IMG/VR virus record: IMGVR_UViG_3300009149_000020
Location: 18,827-82,826 of that record
DNA: 64,000 bases
Strand: one strand, 5' to 3'
Source: a virus
Shown: positions 50,433 through 59,809 of the stretch, one piece after another
How positions within the stretch are numbered: position 1 is the stretch's first letter
How the letters are laid out: every line of letters starts with the position of its first letter
Program-made: the position numbers and the translations under genes
The notes under the pieces: model-generated
Databases searched by the model: none
Told to the model about the DNA's origin: nothing
The model's input: the letters and a program-made list of their open reading frames with translations, nothing else

Positions 50433-50993
50433 ATGAAGCTACTAAACGAAATACTATTAACTAAGGATCCCGGCCTTGAAGAGGCCGGGATTTGGCATAT
50501 TACGAAGGTGATTCTTAACTGCGATCATTTCAAGCAAGAACCATCAGTCACGCCAGCAATGGGTATTGACTCTAGGAATTGTCAGTATTGCAAAAAGATG
50601 CAGGAACGCAGTGGTGGTACTAAAGTATTTTGTGGAAGACACTTAATGCTATATGAGCTACGAAAATTCCACGTAAGAGAAGAGACTCCCGTGTTTAAAT
50701 ATAAAGACATTTACTTGTTCTCGCAGAAGTATGCTATTAAATGGTTTGAAAATGTTATTGTTGGATCTTTCTCTGCAAGAAGTATTAATAAGAACGACGT
50801 ATACTATTTACTAAAGTTCTCTTTCTTGTTAAGAGATATACAACCAGTAAATTTTAAAGACGTAGTAGACTTAACATTTTTAGATAATGAAGATGAATTA
50901 CAAATAGATTTAGCAGAAGCATCCCTTGTTATAAAGAATGATAGAAAGGGTGGCTTCACGCTAAAGACTTTTACATCACATGTAGGGGAGTAA
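50433..50993 (+). CDS. Hypothetical Cys/His-containing protein (186 aa)
   Basis: Residues about 26-66 contain CDHF, then CQYCKKMQERSGGTKVFCGRH, a likely zinc-binding cluster. The rest is alpha/beta without recognised motif. The first codons overlap a GC-rich hairpin (50467-50491). Start follows CAAGGAGTACATATAC. Confidence 0.55.
   Translation: MKLLNEILLTKDPGLEEAGIWHITKVILNCDHFKQEPSVTPAMGIDSRNCQYCKKMQERSGGTKVFCGRHLMLYELRKFHVREETPVFKYKDIYLFSQKYAIKWFENVIVGSFSARSINKNDVYYLLKFSFLLRDIQPVNFKDVVDLTFLDNEDELQIDLAEASLVIKNDRKGGFTLKTFTSHVGE
50467..50491 (+). other. GC-rich perfect hairpin at the start of a coding region
   Basis: ATCCCGGCCT, loop TGAAG, then AGGCCGGGAT: 10 perfect base pairs, strikingly GC-rich for this genome, centred about 47 nt after the ATG at 50433. 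Only a short TTTGG follows, so it is not a classic terminator. It could pause ribosomes, protect or cut mRNA, or bind a regulator. Confidence 0.7.
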
Positions 50994-51000
50994 CCAATAC

Positions 51001-51555
51001 GTGCTAGTATACAAAGGAACATTACTTAACAAAACGTCTAAAGGTAATCTTGTGTTCGGAGATGAACACAAATTAATAGATCCGTTCTGTCCTAGTAAGA
51101 ATAGCATCCAAGCTTGTCCAGACCCATACCAATGTTTTCTATACGGTGTATGGGACGAGTTATGGTTAGCTGAAATGAATGTTATTTCTCAAAGTGGTTG
51201 TGTTCTGCATGGAGACCATATAAAATTTTTAAAACAGCTTGAATTTGCAGAAGGTTTGAACATGACTAAGAATATGCCTATGTTTGCATATTATTGGGCT
51301 GTTAATTTTCACGACATTTTAAGTGAAGAAGAACGGGAGCGTCTTATTCCGTATATAACTAAAGACGAGGAATGTGTAATTAGCTGGGCGGAGAATATGG
51401 GTACTTATTTAAACATATTAAAGACAGCTATCTATACTCCACGTTATAGTTACTTATGGAAATTAGAAGGATTTCCGACAACGCCTCACATAGAAGCGAT
51501 GTCTGACGAGTACACACGTGTGACAAAACAATCTTGGAGAAAAAGAAGGCTTTAA
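51001..51555 (+). CDS. Hypothetical protein (184 aa)
   Basis: Uses GTG at 51001 (TAGGGGAGTAACCAATAC upstream). Several Cys and Trp residues (DPFCPSKNSIQACPDPYQC) might bind a metal. The C terminus is basic (TKQSWRKRRL). Not recognised; it lies just before the primase-like gene. Confidence 0.5.
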   Translation: MLVYKGTLLNKTSKGNLVFGDEHKLIDPFCPSKNSIQACPDPYQCFLYGVWDELWLAEMNVISQSGCVLHGDHIKFLKQLEFAEGLNMTKNMPMFAYYWAVNFHDILSEEERERLIPYITKDEECVISWAENMGTYLNILKTAIYTPRYSYLWKLEGFPTTPHIEAMSDEYTRVTKQSWRKRRL

Positions 51556-51578
51556 CTTTAAAGAGGAACTATACGTAA

Positions 51579-53129
51579 ATGGCAAGACTTGAAGATTACT
51601 TATCTAAGCGAAAGAAAACGATTGAGCCTACAGCTACTCAGGGACCGACGAGTTCTTTTGTTATACAGCAACATACTACTTTTATCAATAAGAAAAATGT
51701 AGGATTTATTGTCTGTTATCCTCATAAATCAAAAGAGGATTCATTTGCCTTTATCTTTGATAACAAACTTTATACTCATAAAGGCATCAAACCAATCACT
51801 GAAGAACTAAATCAAAGCAATGCTCTGCTTATCCCCGTTACCAAAGGTGTCGAATTTGATACAATGCACGATAGAGCAGATTCATCATTGCATTTAATTC
51901 AGAAAATTATACCGCCTTTACGTGCAGTAAATGGTATTGATAAACTTTTATTATTTTATTATGGAGAAAGTAATCTACGCTTACCAACAATTATTGAAGA
52001 AAAAAGCAGAAGAAAGCTTACTGCCTCCCGTAAGGGAGCAGCACTTATTCTTTTTAGAGGAACGGACAATCTACGAACTCATTACGATTTCAGATTACCT
52101 TACGAAGGTGTTTTAAAATCGTGGGCTGTCCCTAAGACATTACCTTCGTGGAGCAGACGAAATGCTCTAGCTATTGAGACAGAAGACCATCCACTCAGTT
52201 ATGGAACATTTAGCGGAACTATTCCCTTTGGTTATGGAATGGGTCAAGTAGAGATTTATGACACAGGTAACATAACTATAACACGTGCAGAAGAAACTGT
52301 GTATGCATTCGAGCTTTTCGGAAAGCATATAAAAGGGAACTACATTTTGAAGAAACAAAAGGATTCAGATGCTAATTGGTTCTTTTCTTTTGCTGCTCCT
52401 AAAAAGAAAGAAGAAGTAGAAAAGCCTACACAGGTTTCCAAAGAGCTTGCTCCTCCTGCGTTTATCCAGGATGAGTACAAAACTCCATCGAGACCTGATG
52501 TATCTTTACAATACAAATATACACCAACCATGTCACCAGTAAGAAGGACATATCAACAGTTTAACGATTCGGTGTTTAAGAAGAACTTTAACCTGCTATA
52601 TTCAGGTTCGTATGAGCTCTTATTATCAACAGAGTTTATACAAGGTAACAAAACCTTCTACCAAATCGACTTAGACTTTGATAGCCTTACAGCCGTTTCG
52701 GCTATTAAACAATTAGCAGGTATGCTTAGACAGCATGACTTAGATAATTTGTTTATTGTACAATGCTCTGGTGGCGGTTATCACGTACGTAGCCTTTTCG
52801 CTATTAGCGGAATTTCTTACCAGCAACTTAAAGACTCAGAGTTCTTTAAACAATTTTCTTACTTAGATATTGTTTCAAGCTTTAGAGTTACGCCCTCGAG
52901 AGTGCCTTATGCCTACTCACAAAAACGAAAGTTTACAAACTTCGCTGTGACGGTACCACAATTCCTCACACTGGATGTTAAGGAAACTATACAATACTTT
53001 TCAGCAACACCTAATAAGATTATGCAGCCAGCAGAGTTTAGAGGTTTGCTTGATTACTTTTATCTTCCTCATGCGTTTATCACAAAGGAGGATGATATCG
53101 CTAGACGATTTTTGAAGTTGATAAAATAA
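51579..53129 (+). CDS. LigD-like fusion of 3'-phosphoesterase and archaeo-eukaryotic primase-type domain
   Basis: This protein has 516 residues. Residues about 155-275 match the LigD 3'-phosphoesterase (PE) domain: LRTHYDFRLPYEGVLKSWAV with His168, then AIETEDHPLSYGTFSGTIPF with His204, and a GNYILKKQ strand. After a Pro-rich linker, residues about 330-510 resemble the LigD polymerase/AEP primase domain: YQIDLDFDS gives Asp364 and Asp366, CSGGGYHV gives Ser397 and His402, and FRVTPSRVPYAYS follows. The N-terminal 150 residues are unrecognised and no ATP-dependent ligase domain is present. In bacterial LigD these parts serve end joining. Here, among replication genes, it may be the phage primase-polymerase or a repair enzyme. 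Confidence 0.75.
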   Translation: MARLEDYLSKRKKTIEPTATQGPTSSFVIQQHTTFINKKNVGFIVCYPHKSKEDSFAFIFDNKLYTHKGIKPITEELNQSNALLIPVTKGVEFDTMHDRADSSLHLIQKIIPPLRAVNGIDKLLLFYYGESNLRLPTIIEEKSRRKLTASRKGAALILFRGTDNLRTHYDFRLPYEGVLKSWAVPKTLPSWSRRNALAIETEDHPLSYGTFSGTIPFGYGMGQVEIYDTGNITITRAEETVYAFELFGKHIKGNYILKKQKDSDANWFFSFAAPKKKEEVEKPTQVSKELAPPAFIQDEYKTPSRPDVSLQYKYTPTMSPVRRTYQQFNDSVFKKNFNLLYSGSYELLLSTEFIQGNKTFYQIDLDFDSLTAVSAIKQLAGMLRQHDLDNLFIVQCSGGGYHVRSLFAISGISYQQLKDSEFFKQFSYLDIVSSFRVTPSRVPYAYSQKRKFTNFAVTVPQFLTLDVKETIQYFSATPNKIMQPAEFRGLLDYFYLPHAFITKEDDIARRFLKLIK

Positions 53130-53167
53130 GTTATTAATATTACTTAGTTAAGTAGGAGGCACTTTAC

Positions 53168-56074
53168 ATGTATGTAACTTTACTGCCGCAAAAAGATCTG
53201 GTTTCACTACCAGAGGTTACCGCGACGAAACCTTACAGTAAGAAAACTCTCTTTCATCCTGAAGGATTGTATTCTGAACAGATTTTCGGGCCTGTTAATG
53301 ATTATCAATGTCAGTGTAAGTTATACATTGGCAAACTACATGAGGGTAAAATTTGCCCTTTATGTCATGTTAAGATAACAAGCAGCTTAGCAAGATTTGT
53401 TAACTTCGGAAGAATCACACTCGCATATCGCGTAACACACCCTTATATTGTATCCTTTTTGTCGAAAGAGTTCGGACAACAGAAAGTTAAAGGTATTATA
53501 TATGGAAAGAAGTTTTACAAGGTAGCGAACAAACAGCTAGAGGAAGCAGATGAGTCAGATCCCGCTAGTGGTACTGGAGGAGATTTCTTATATAAGAATC
53601 TTTTTAAACTGAACATTAGTGATAAGAACTTCAAGAAGTTTGCAATGCAGTTTAAGGACGAAATGTTTCCTTTACACATTCCGGTCCTTCCTGTAGGTAC
53701 TAGAAATATGTTGAAGGTCGATAACATTATAGTAGTCGACGATCTTAATAATATATATGTACGTATGTTAAGAAAGAACGATGCAACAAAGCGTGTATCT
53801 GTTTTTGAAAAGACATTACTCGTAGAGTATTATGAGATACAAACATTTATAGATGAGTTTTTTCAAAAGGTAGAAGAAAAGTTAAGCAAGAAGAAAGGGC
53901 TAATCAGACAGAACCTTCTAGGCAAACGAGCAGACTTTAGTTCACGTGCAGTTATTGTACCTAACCCTAAGCTTGATTTAAATACAGTGGAACTTCCATT
54001 AGAGATGTGCAAAGAACTTTATAAGTTTCACGTATTATCATATCTGATAAACAACAAACAGCTTCCTCTTATTACAGCATTCGATAAACTAGATACTTTG
54101 TCTGATGATGAGTATGTTGTAATTCTTGACGAAATACTGTCAACGAGTTGCGTTATTTTAAATAGACAGCCAACGTTACACAGATTAGGCATGATATCTT
54201 TCTTCCCGAAAGTTAAAAAAGATACATCAGCCATTGCAATTCCTGTATTGGTATGTCCTCCGTTTAATGCAGACTTTGATGGAGATCAGATTGCTGTATA
54301 TTTGCCGTTGTCGGAAGCAGCATTGGAAGAAACAAGAACATCCTTGCTAGCTGAGAATCAAATTATATCTCCTTCGTCTAGAACTGTTACTTTCCTTCCA
54401 AGTCATGATATCATTCTTGGTTTATATAAACTAACAAAGAAGGGGCCCGACAAAGCAGTATCGGAACTTAGCCCAGCTAAGAAGTTACAGACATTGATGA
54501 CACTTGACCATAATCTATGTGTAACCTACAAAGGAAATGTAACGACTATAGGTAGAGTTATATTTAATAAGATTCTGCGAGAGAAGATTCCTTTCGTAAA
54601 TGAACCTGTAACTAAAACAGTACTATATAACGTTTTACAGGCAATGGGATTAAGACCTTATTTAAAAGACATTCTTGAAGATATAAAAACAATAGGGTTT
54701 ACTACAACCACGCAAATTGGGTCATCCTTTTCAGTTACAGATTTCATGCTTCGTGAAGCTGTTAAAGCAAAAGAAACTATAACGGATGTTCGCGATATGA
54801 AAACTATGGCTGACTTGAGTGATATTATGCAAAATGAGTTGGAGGAGAATCCAGTCTTTGATATGATTAAATCTGGTGCAAGAGGAAGCTGGAAACAGGT
54901 TTCACAGATTTCATTGTTTAAAGGATTAGTTACAGACGTTGTTGGAAATATCCAATCTGATCCTATAACGAATTGTTTGATAGATGGACTTACGCCACAA
55001 GAATTTTTTAGGTCCAGTTACGGTTCAAGAAAAGGTGTTGTCGATAGCAGTCTTAATACAGGCACCTCTGGTCATTTAACACGAAAGCTTATCTTTGCCT
55101 TGTCTCCTTGCATTATCAACAAAGAGTTAGAAGATTGCGGAACTGACAGATTCTTTGATTTAGTTGTTGATGATGGTACAGTAGACTTCTTAAAAGGTAG
55201 GTATATTAAAGAAGGTGTAAAGATAGTTGAAGTTACCAAACCAGAAAAGTATTTAGGTAAAGTGGTAAAGCTACGAAGTCCTATCTACTGTCAAGGAGAC
55301 AGAGGTTTCTGTAAAAAGTGTATTGGTGGTTTTTCATGGGGAGAGCAAGTAGGCATACTTGCCGCACAGGCAATGGGAGAAAGAGCTACCCAGATGACTT
55401 TAAGAACATTTCATATGGGTGGTGTAGCTGAATCAGCTCTTGGAGAATTACTTGATAAACTGAATCATAAATTCCTAGAAATAGAAGATAATAAAATCAT
55501 AGCTTCAAAAGACGGGGATCTGTACTTAGTTGATTCAGACGATGATGCAGAAGAAGATTATTATGCAATTAAGTTCACAGGGCAAAACCCAATAGTGTTT
55601 GAAAAGATCCCTGAGATAGATTTATACCACATAGGTCACTTTACTGAGGGTACGACACTAATGAAAATAGATTTACAGAATCAAGATATTGTTAGTGACT
55701 TACGACAGCTTAGATACTTGCTTGATAATAAGAAAATATGTGCAGAGTATAAAGGTCAAAGCTTTTATAGACTCTTTAACCACTTGCTAACTATTTTCAA
55801 GAATTACGGATTAATTGATATAATCTTTTTGGAAGTGTTGTTATCACAACTTGCTTACTCAGAAAATATTCCTCTGAGATTTACACAAGCAACATTACCA
55901 GATGAGATTAAAACATTATCATCATTGCCGCTGCATACATCCATTATGCAGGGCATGGCTTTTGAAAGGTTCAAGAGCGCAGTCGTAAGAAGTTTGGAGT
56001 GTATTAAAGATCATAAACTCAGTCCTAACAAAACACTTTCTATTCTAGAGAAAATTGTTATGCTAGAGTTTTAA
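53168..56074 (+). CDS. rpoC: DNA-directed RNA polymerase beta' subunit
   Basis: This single-chain beta' of 968 residues contains the catalytic NADFDGDQIAVYLPL motif, with Mg2+-binding Asp369, Asp371 and Asp373. It keeps the N-terminal zinc-binding domain (CQCKLYIGKLHEGKICPLC), the bridge/trigger region (GILAAQAMGERATQMTLRTF, then HMGG) and the second zinc site (CQGDRGFCKKC). It is shorter than bacterial beta' (about 1200-1400). It presumably assembles with the beta subunit encoded 16 nt downstream. Start follows GTAGGAGGCACTTTAC. Confidence 0.95.
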   Translation: MYVTLLPQKDLVSLPEVTATKPYSKKTLFHPEGLYSEQIFGPVNDYQCQCKLYIGKLHEGKICPLCHVKITSSLARFVNFGRITLAYRVTHPYIVSFLSKEFGQQKVKGIIYGKKFYKVANKQLEEADESDPASGTGGDFLYKNLFKLNISDKNFKKFAMQFKDEMFPLHIPVLPVGTRNMLKVDNIIVVDDLNNIYVRMLRKNDATKRVSVFEKTLLVEYYEIQTFIDEFFQKVEEKLSKKKGLIRQNLLGKRADFSSRAVIVPNPKLDLNTVELPLEMCKELYKFHVLSYLINNKQLPLITAFDKLDTLSDDEYVVILDEILSTSCVILNRQPTLHRLGMISFFPKVKKDTSAIAIPVLVCPPFNADFDGDQIAVYLPLSEAALEETRTSLLAENQIISPSSRTVTFLPSHDIILGLYKLTKKGPDKAVSELSPAKKLQTLMTLDHNLCVTYKGNVTTIGRVIFNKILREKIPFVNEPVTKTVLYNVLQAMGLRPYLKDILEDIKTIGFTTTTQIGSSFSVTDFMLREAVKAKETITDVRDMKTMADLSDIMQNELEENPVFDMIKSGARGSWKQVSQISLFKGLVTDVVGNIQSDPITNCLIDGLTPQEFFRSSYGSRKGVVDSSLNTGTSGHLTRKLIFALSPCIINKELEDCGTDRFFDLVVDDGTVDFLKGRYIKEGVKIVEVTKPEKYLGKVVKLRSPIYCQGDRGFCKKCIGGFSWGEQVGILAAQAMGERATQMTLRTFHMGGVAESALGELLDKLNHKFLEIEDNKIIASKDGDLYLVDSDDDAEEDYYAIKFTGQNPIVFEKIPEIDLYHIGHFTEGTTLMKIDLQNQDIVSDLRQLRYLLDNKKICAEYKGQSFYRLFNHLLTIFKNYGLIDIIFLEVLLSQLAYSENIPLRFTQATLPDEIKTLSSLPLHTSIMQGMAFERFKSAVVRSLECIKDHKLSPNKTLSILEKIVMLEF

Positions 56075-56090
56075 AAAGGAGAATACGTAA

Positions 56091-59000
56091 ATGAACCAAA
56101 TGCAAATCTATCCTTTTGAGAGGAAGTCAGACCTGTTAGAATTTTTCGAGTTCGATCAAGATAGGCTTAAGAATAAGATTTTTAAGATTTTTAAGTACCT
56201 GGAATACACAGGTCATGTTGAAGTAAAAGATGTTGAATTCAGCTTTAAACCTAGAGGTCTTAAGTATTATCGTCTATACAAAACTGATACATTTACAGCA
56301 AAGGTTACTTGTCAGGTAACCGATAGAGAAAATGTTATGGAGAAGATATTTTCACTACATTTGCCACTAATGCTAAACAGAAAGTTTATGATCAATGGTT
56401 ATGAGAACACTCCAGTGTTTCAGTTAGTAGACCCCTCCATAGTGTCAAGGCCTGGATTAATTTTTGTAAGATCTGCTTTTAATGATCTATCGATTGTGTA
56501 TGATAAGCTTGGAGAGAAGTGTAAGGCATACATATTCAAGAAGAAGATCCCTCTATCAACAATTCTATTTGCTGTTAATGGTTTTAGAAAAACATGTAAG
56601 CAGTTTGGAGTAGTTGCAAGAAAGAAGAAATATGATCCTGCGGTTGATTCAAAAGAACATAAAATGATCTTCAAGGATAAAAAGAATTCTCAGTGCATTG
56701 AAATTAAGAATATGGATCAACTTGACCCGCTTGGTAAAATGATTTTTATGACAGCTTGCAACGAAACGTATAGAGATGTGCTGGAAGAGTTTGCAACCGA
56801 TTCATACTTTGTAGGGATGCTAGGTTATTACTTCTTTGATAAAAGGAACTTCAAAAAGAAAGGACAAGAGATTTTAGAGAGTCTGGAAAATTCCTTCTTT
56901 GATCCGATTACAAGAGACCAGTTAAATTATGATGGAAACTTTGCAAACTTCTTAATCAAGACTATAACAGATTATAAGTCTGAGCAAGAGTTTGATTTCT
57001 TGGACCTTTCAAGACGTGTACTACGTTTAGAAGACTACTTGCTAACACCTTTATTTAAGAAAGTATTCTCTATTGTTAGAGTTAGCATGAAGTACCCACA
57101 AAGAGTTCATCACATCAAAATTAAACCTGATGAAATAATGAACTCTTTGCCGAAAGCAGAACTCCAACCTCTTGTGCAATATGATTCATCAACAAACCCA
57201 ATAGCGGAAGTAGCTAACTTTTATAAATGTTCTGTTTTCGGAATAGATGGTTTACAAAAAGATCAAGTATCCTTAGCAATGAGAAATCTACATCCTTCCT
57301 ACTATGGGGCGATATGCCCCATAGATACTCCAGATGGTCCTAACTGCGGAGTAGTAACAAACTTAACAGCTACAGCGCAACTTGATCTTGAGACGGGAAA
57401 AGTAGTGCTTGATAAAGAAATGAAAACAAAAGATGTTGTTTCTATTTCAGTAGCAACCATTCCTTTCTTAGAAAAGAATGACGGTGTTAGGTTACAGATG
57501 GGAGCTAATCAAAGTGAACAATCACTTATTCTAGAGAATGCAGACATTCCTATGATACAGACAGGTGTAGAACATATGACTGCAAAAATGAGTACGTTTA
57601 CACGTCGCAGTCCTGTTGATGGCTCAATCCTTTTTGTAAATAAGGACTTCATTATTGTAAAGTCAGATCTTACACAAAAGAATTTCTTAGTTGATACGAG
57701 AGACGAATTTACAAGAAAGAAAGTTTTCAAACAATTTAAAACTTCTGTGAAGGTTGGAGATAAGGTTACCAAGAATCAGATAGTTGCCTACGACAAGTTT
57801 TCAATCAAGGATGAGAAAACCTGCATTGGTAAAAATATGAAAACATGTTTTTATTGCTACGAAGGTTATACATACGAAGATGCTATTGTTATTTCAGAAG
57901 CTGCTTCTGAGAAATTAACACATTGGTCATACAATGTTGCTGACATTCATCTTGAACCACACGAGACATTAAAGAAGCTTAGCACTGGCTATTTACCCAC
58001 ACAAGGTGATGTAATAGTCGATGGATTGGTTGCTCGAAAGTATTCTGTTAAGCCAGAAACCCAAGTCTTATTTGATTTTGATAAAGAGACAAGAGACATA
58101 ACTATTCCTGAAGGATCTGAGATTATGCGTGTAGAGGTTTTTATTAATGATGTGCATGTACTTGATGATGATCTTGCGCAGGTTTTAGATACTATAATGA
58201 AAAAACAGATTGCAGAAGAACAGGCTCAGCTAAATGTAGTAAAAAGATTTATTGATGATCCTTTAACAGCAGAACAGTATAAGACGGAGCTTGTAAGAAG
58301 TAGCAAGATTGGTAAGTTTTATACTAACAAACATTTTGAAGGTGTACTGATTAAAGTTTATTCAAGGAAGAAGCATAAAGTACATGTAGGTGATAAGCTT
58401 GCTAACAGAGCAGGAAATAAAGGTGTTATATCTTTGATACTTCCAGAGTCAGCTATGCCTAGAGATGAGAATGATCAGCCATTCGAGGTTTGCTTAAATC
58501 CTATGGGTGTCATTACTCGAATGAATGTTGGACAGTTATTTGAGTTAACCTTAACTACTGCTTGTAAAAAGATTACAGAGATGATGTCAATCGAAAGCTC
58601 AGGAGCTGCATTACAGTTGATGACAGAGTTTATTGAGCTAATAGACAATACAGAAAAACAATGGTATTCAAAACAAGTAAAAGATAAGATAAAAGGAATG
58701 ACAAAAGCTGAGAAGGACGCTTTGTATAATGACGTTATTCTAAAGGGCCTAACTGTTTATCAGCCACCTTTCTGCTCAATCACTAAGGACAACTATCTAC
58801 AGATGTTAAAAAGGCTAGATATACAAGAAAAGCAGCATTTGTTTATTCCTGCTTATAAAAAGCGAACTACTGAACCAGTAGCATGTGGTTACATGTACAT
58901 GTTAAAGTTATTGCATACGTCAGAGTCAAAAATACATAGTAGAGCAACAGGACCTTATTCACAACTTACAGGGCAGCCTTTGCAAGGAAAAAGGAATCAA

Positions 59001-59249
59001 GGAGCACAGAGGTTAGGAGAAATGGAAATCTGGGCATTAGCAGCACATGACGCATCAGCTGTAATAAAAGAAATCCTAACAATTAAGAGTGATGATGTAA
59101 AGGGTCGTAAGATTATGATTAGAAACTTTCTAGATGCTACACCTATTACTTTACCTAACTCTGAATCTTCTTTGTCGAAGAATATATTCCTGGCTTACCT
59201 TAAAGGGTTGATGCTTGATTTGAAAAGATTCGATACTGAGGAGGATTGA
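56091..59249 (+). CDS. rpoB: DNA-directed RNA polymerase beta subunit
   Basis: This protein of 1052 residues shows beta hallmarks: LNRKFMINGYENTPVFQLVD, PIDTPDGPNCGVV, EGYTYEDAIVISE, KVHVGDKLANRAGNKGVISL, LNPMGVITRMNVGQLFE and the C-terminal GKRNQGAQRLGEMEIWALAA. It is shorter than E. coli RpoB. Gene order is beta' then beta, the reverse of bacteria, which argues against a recent host capture. No alpha or omega gene is recognised nearby. Start follows AAAGGAGAATACGTAA. Confidence 0.95.
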   Translation: MNQMQIYPFERKSDLLEFFEFDQDRLKNKIFKIFKYLEYTGHVEVKDVEFSFKPRGLKYYRLYKTDTFTAKVTCQVTDRENVMEKIFSLHLPLMLNRKFMINGYENTPVFQLVDPSIVSRPGLIFVRSAFNDLSIVYDKLGEKCKAYIFKKKIPLSTILFAVNGFRKTCKQFGVVARKKKYDPAVDSKEHKMIFKDKKNSQCIEIKNMDQLDPLGKMIFMTACNETYRDVLEEFATDSYFVGMLGYYFFDKRNFKKKGQEILESLENSFFDPITRDQLNYDGNFANFLIKTITDYKSEQEFDFLDLSRRVLRLEDYLLTPLFKKVFSIVRVSMKYPQRVHHIKIKPDEIMNSLPKAELQPLVQYDSSTNPIAEVANFYKCSVFGIDGLQKDQVSLAMRNLHPSYYGAICPIDTPDGPNCGVVTNLTATAQLDLETGKVVLDKEMKTKDVVSISVATIPFLEKNDGVRLQMGANQSEQSLILENADIPMIQTGVEHMTAKMSTFTRRSPVDGSILFVNKDFIIVKSDLTQKNFLVDTRDEFTRKKVFKQFKTSVKVGDKVTKNQIVAYDKFSIKDEKTCIGKNMKTCFYCYEGYTYEDAIVISEAASEKLTHWSYNVADIHLEPHETLKKLSTGYLPTQGDVIVDGLVARKYSVKPETQVLFDFDKETRDITIPEGSEIMRVEVFINDVHVLDDDLAQVLDTIMKKQIAEEQAQLNVVKRFIDDPLTAEQYKTELVRSSKIGKFYTNKHFEGVLIKVYSRKKHKVHVGDKLANRAGNKGVISLILPESAMPRDENDQPFEVCLNPMGVITRMNVGQLFELTLTTACKKITEMMSIESSGAALQLMTEFIELIDNTEKQWYSKQVKDKIKGMTKAEKDALYNDVILKGLTVYQPPFCSITKDNYLQMLKRLDIQEKQHLFIPAYKKRTTEPVACGYMYMLKLLHTSESKIHSRATGPYSQLTGQPLQGKRNQGAQRLGEMEIWALAAHDASAVIKEILTIKSDDVKGRKIMIRNFLDATPITLPNSESSLSKNIFLAYLKGLMLDLKRFDTEED

Positions 59250-59250
59250 C

Positions 59251-59373
59251 ATGTATGTGTGTAGTGATTGTGGTTATAGATTCAGCAGACTTTCTGCAGA
59301 ATTTATTGATGGTGAAGAATTGTGTCCTGAATGTAAAAGTAACTTCATAAGATGGAAGGAGAAGCAAAGATGA
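59251..59373 (+). CDS. Small zinc-ribbon protein (40 aa)
   Basis: Begins MYVCSDCGYRFSRLSAEF and has a second CPEC, giving a C-x2-C ... C-x2-C rubredoxin-like zinc ribbon. It starts 2 nt after the beta stop behind GAGGAGGATTGAC. By position it could be a small polymerase accessory subunit in the way of archaeal/eukaryal RPB10/12. That is inference. Confidence 0.6.
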   Translation: MYVCSDCGYRFSRLSAEFIDGEELCPECKSNFIRWKEKQR

Positions 59374-59795
59374 TTAAAAAGAGTTTCACACTTGGCTTAA
59401 ATGTTGCATTGAATACGTCCGATAATGTTATGACTTTCTGTATACCTAAAACAAGGCTATCCTTCACTTTAAAGACTGAAGGAGAGAAGGAAGTTGCTAA
59501 GGCTTTCAATACTCTCGATTTTGCACAATCTGATACTTTTAGACCGGGCGCTATGAATGCTGGTTTAGATGGAACTAAGAAAGGGCTAATGTTTCATAAC
59601 ATGGAATGCACTGTTCTTTTACAGTCCTCTACTATCTTATTAAAAGATCAGAGGAGAGTATTTGTGCATTCGATTAACATAGCTACGGAGTATAAACATA
59701 CTATGAACATTCTTTATGTAAATCCTATAGACATGTTAATTAAATTTTCAGAGTTTTTTGAAGAAGGAGAAGTATTATATACTAAGATGGCTTAA
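59370..59795 (+). CDS. Hypothetical protein (141 aa)
   Basis: Start at 59370 has ATGA overlap with the zinc-ribbon gene, behind GAAGGAGAAGCAAAG. Beta-rich protein without recognised motif (KKSFTLGLNVALNTSDNVMT). Confidence 0.5.
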   Translation: MIKKSFTLGLNVALNTSDNVMTFCIPKTRLSFTLKTEGEKEVAKAFNTLDFAQSDTFRPGAMNAGLDGTKKGLMFHNMECTVLLQSSTILLKDQRRVFVHSINIATEYKHTMNILYVNPIDMLIKFSEFFEEGEVLYTKMA

Positions 59796-59809
59796 AGGAA
59801 GTATACGTA

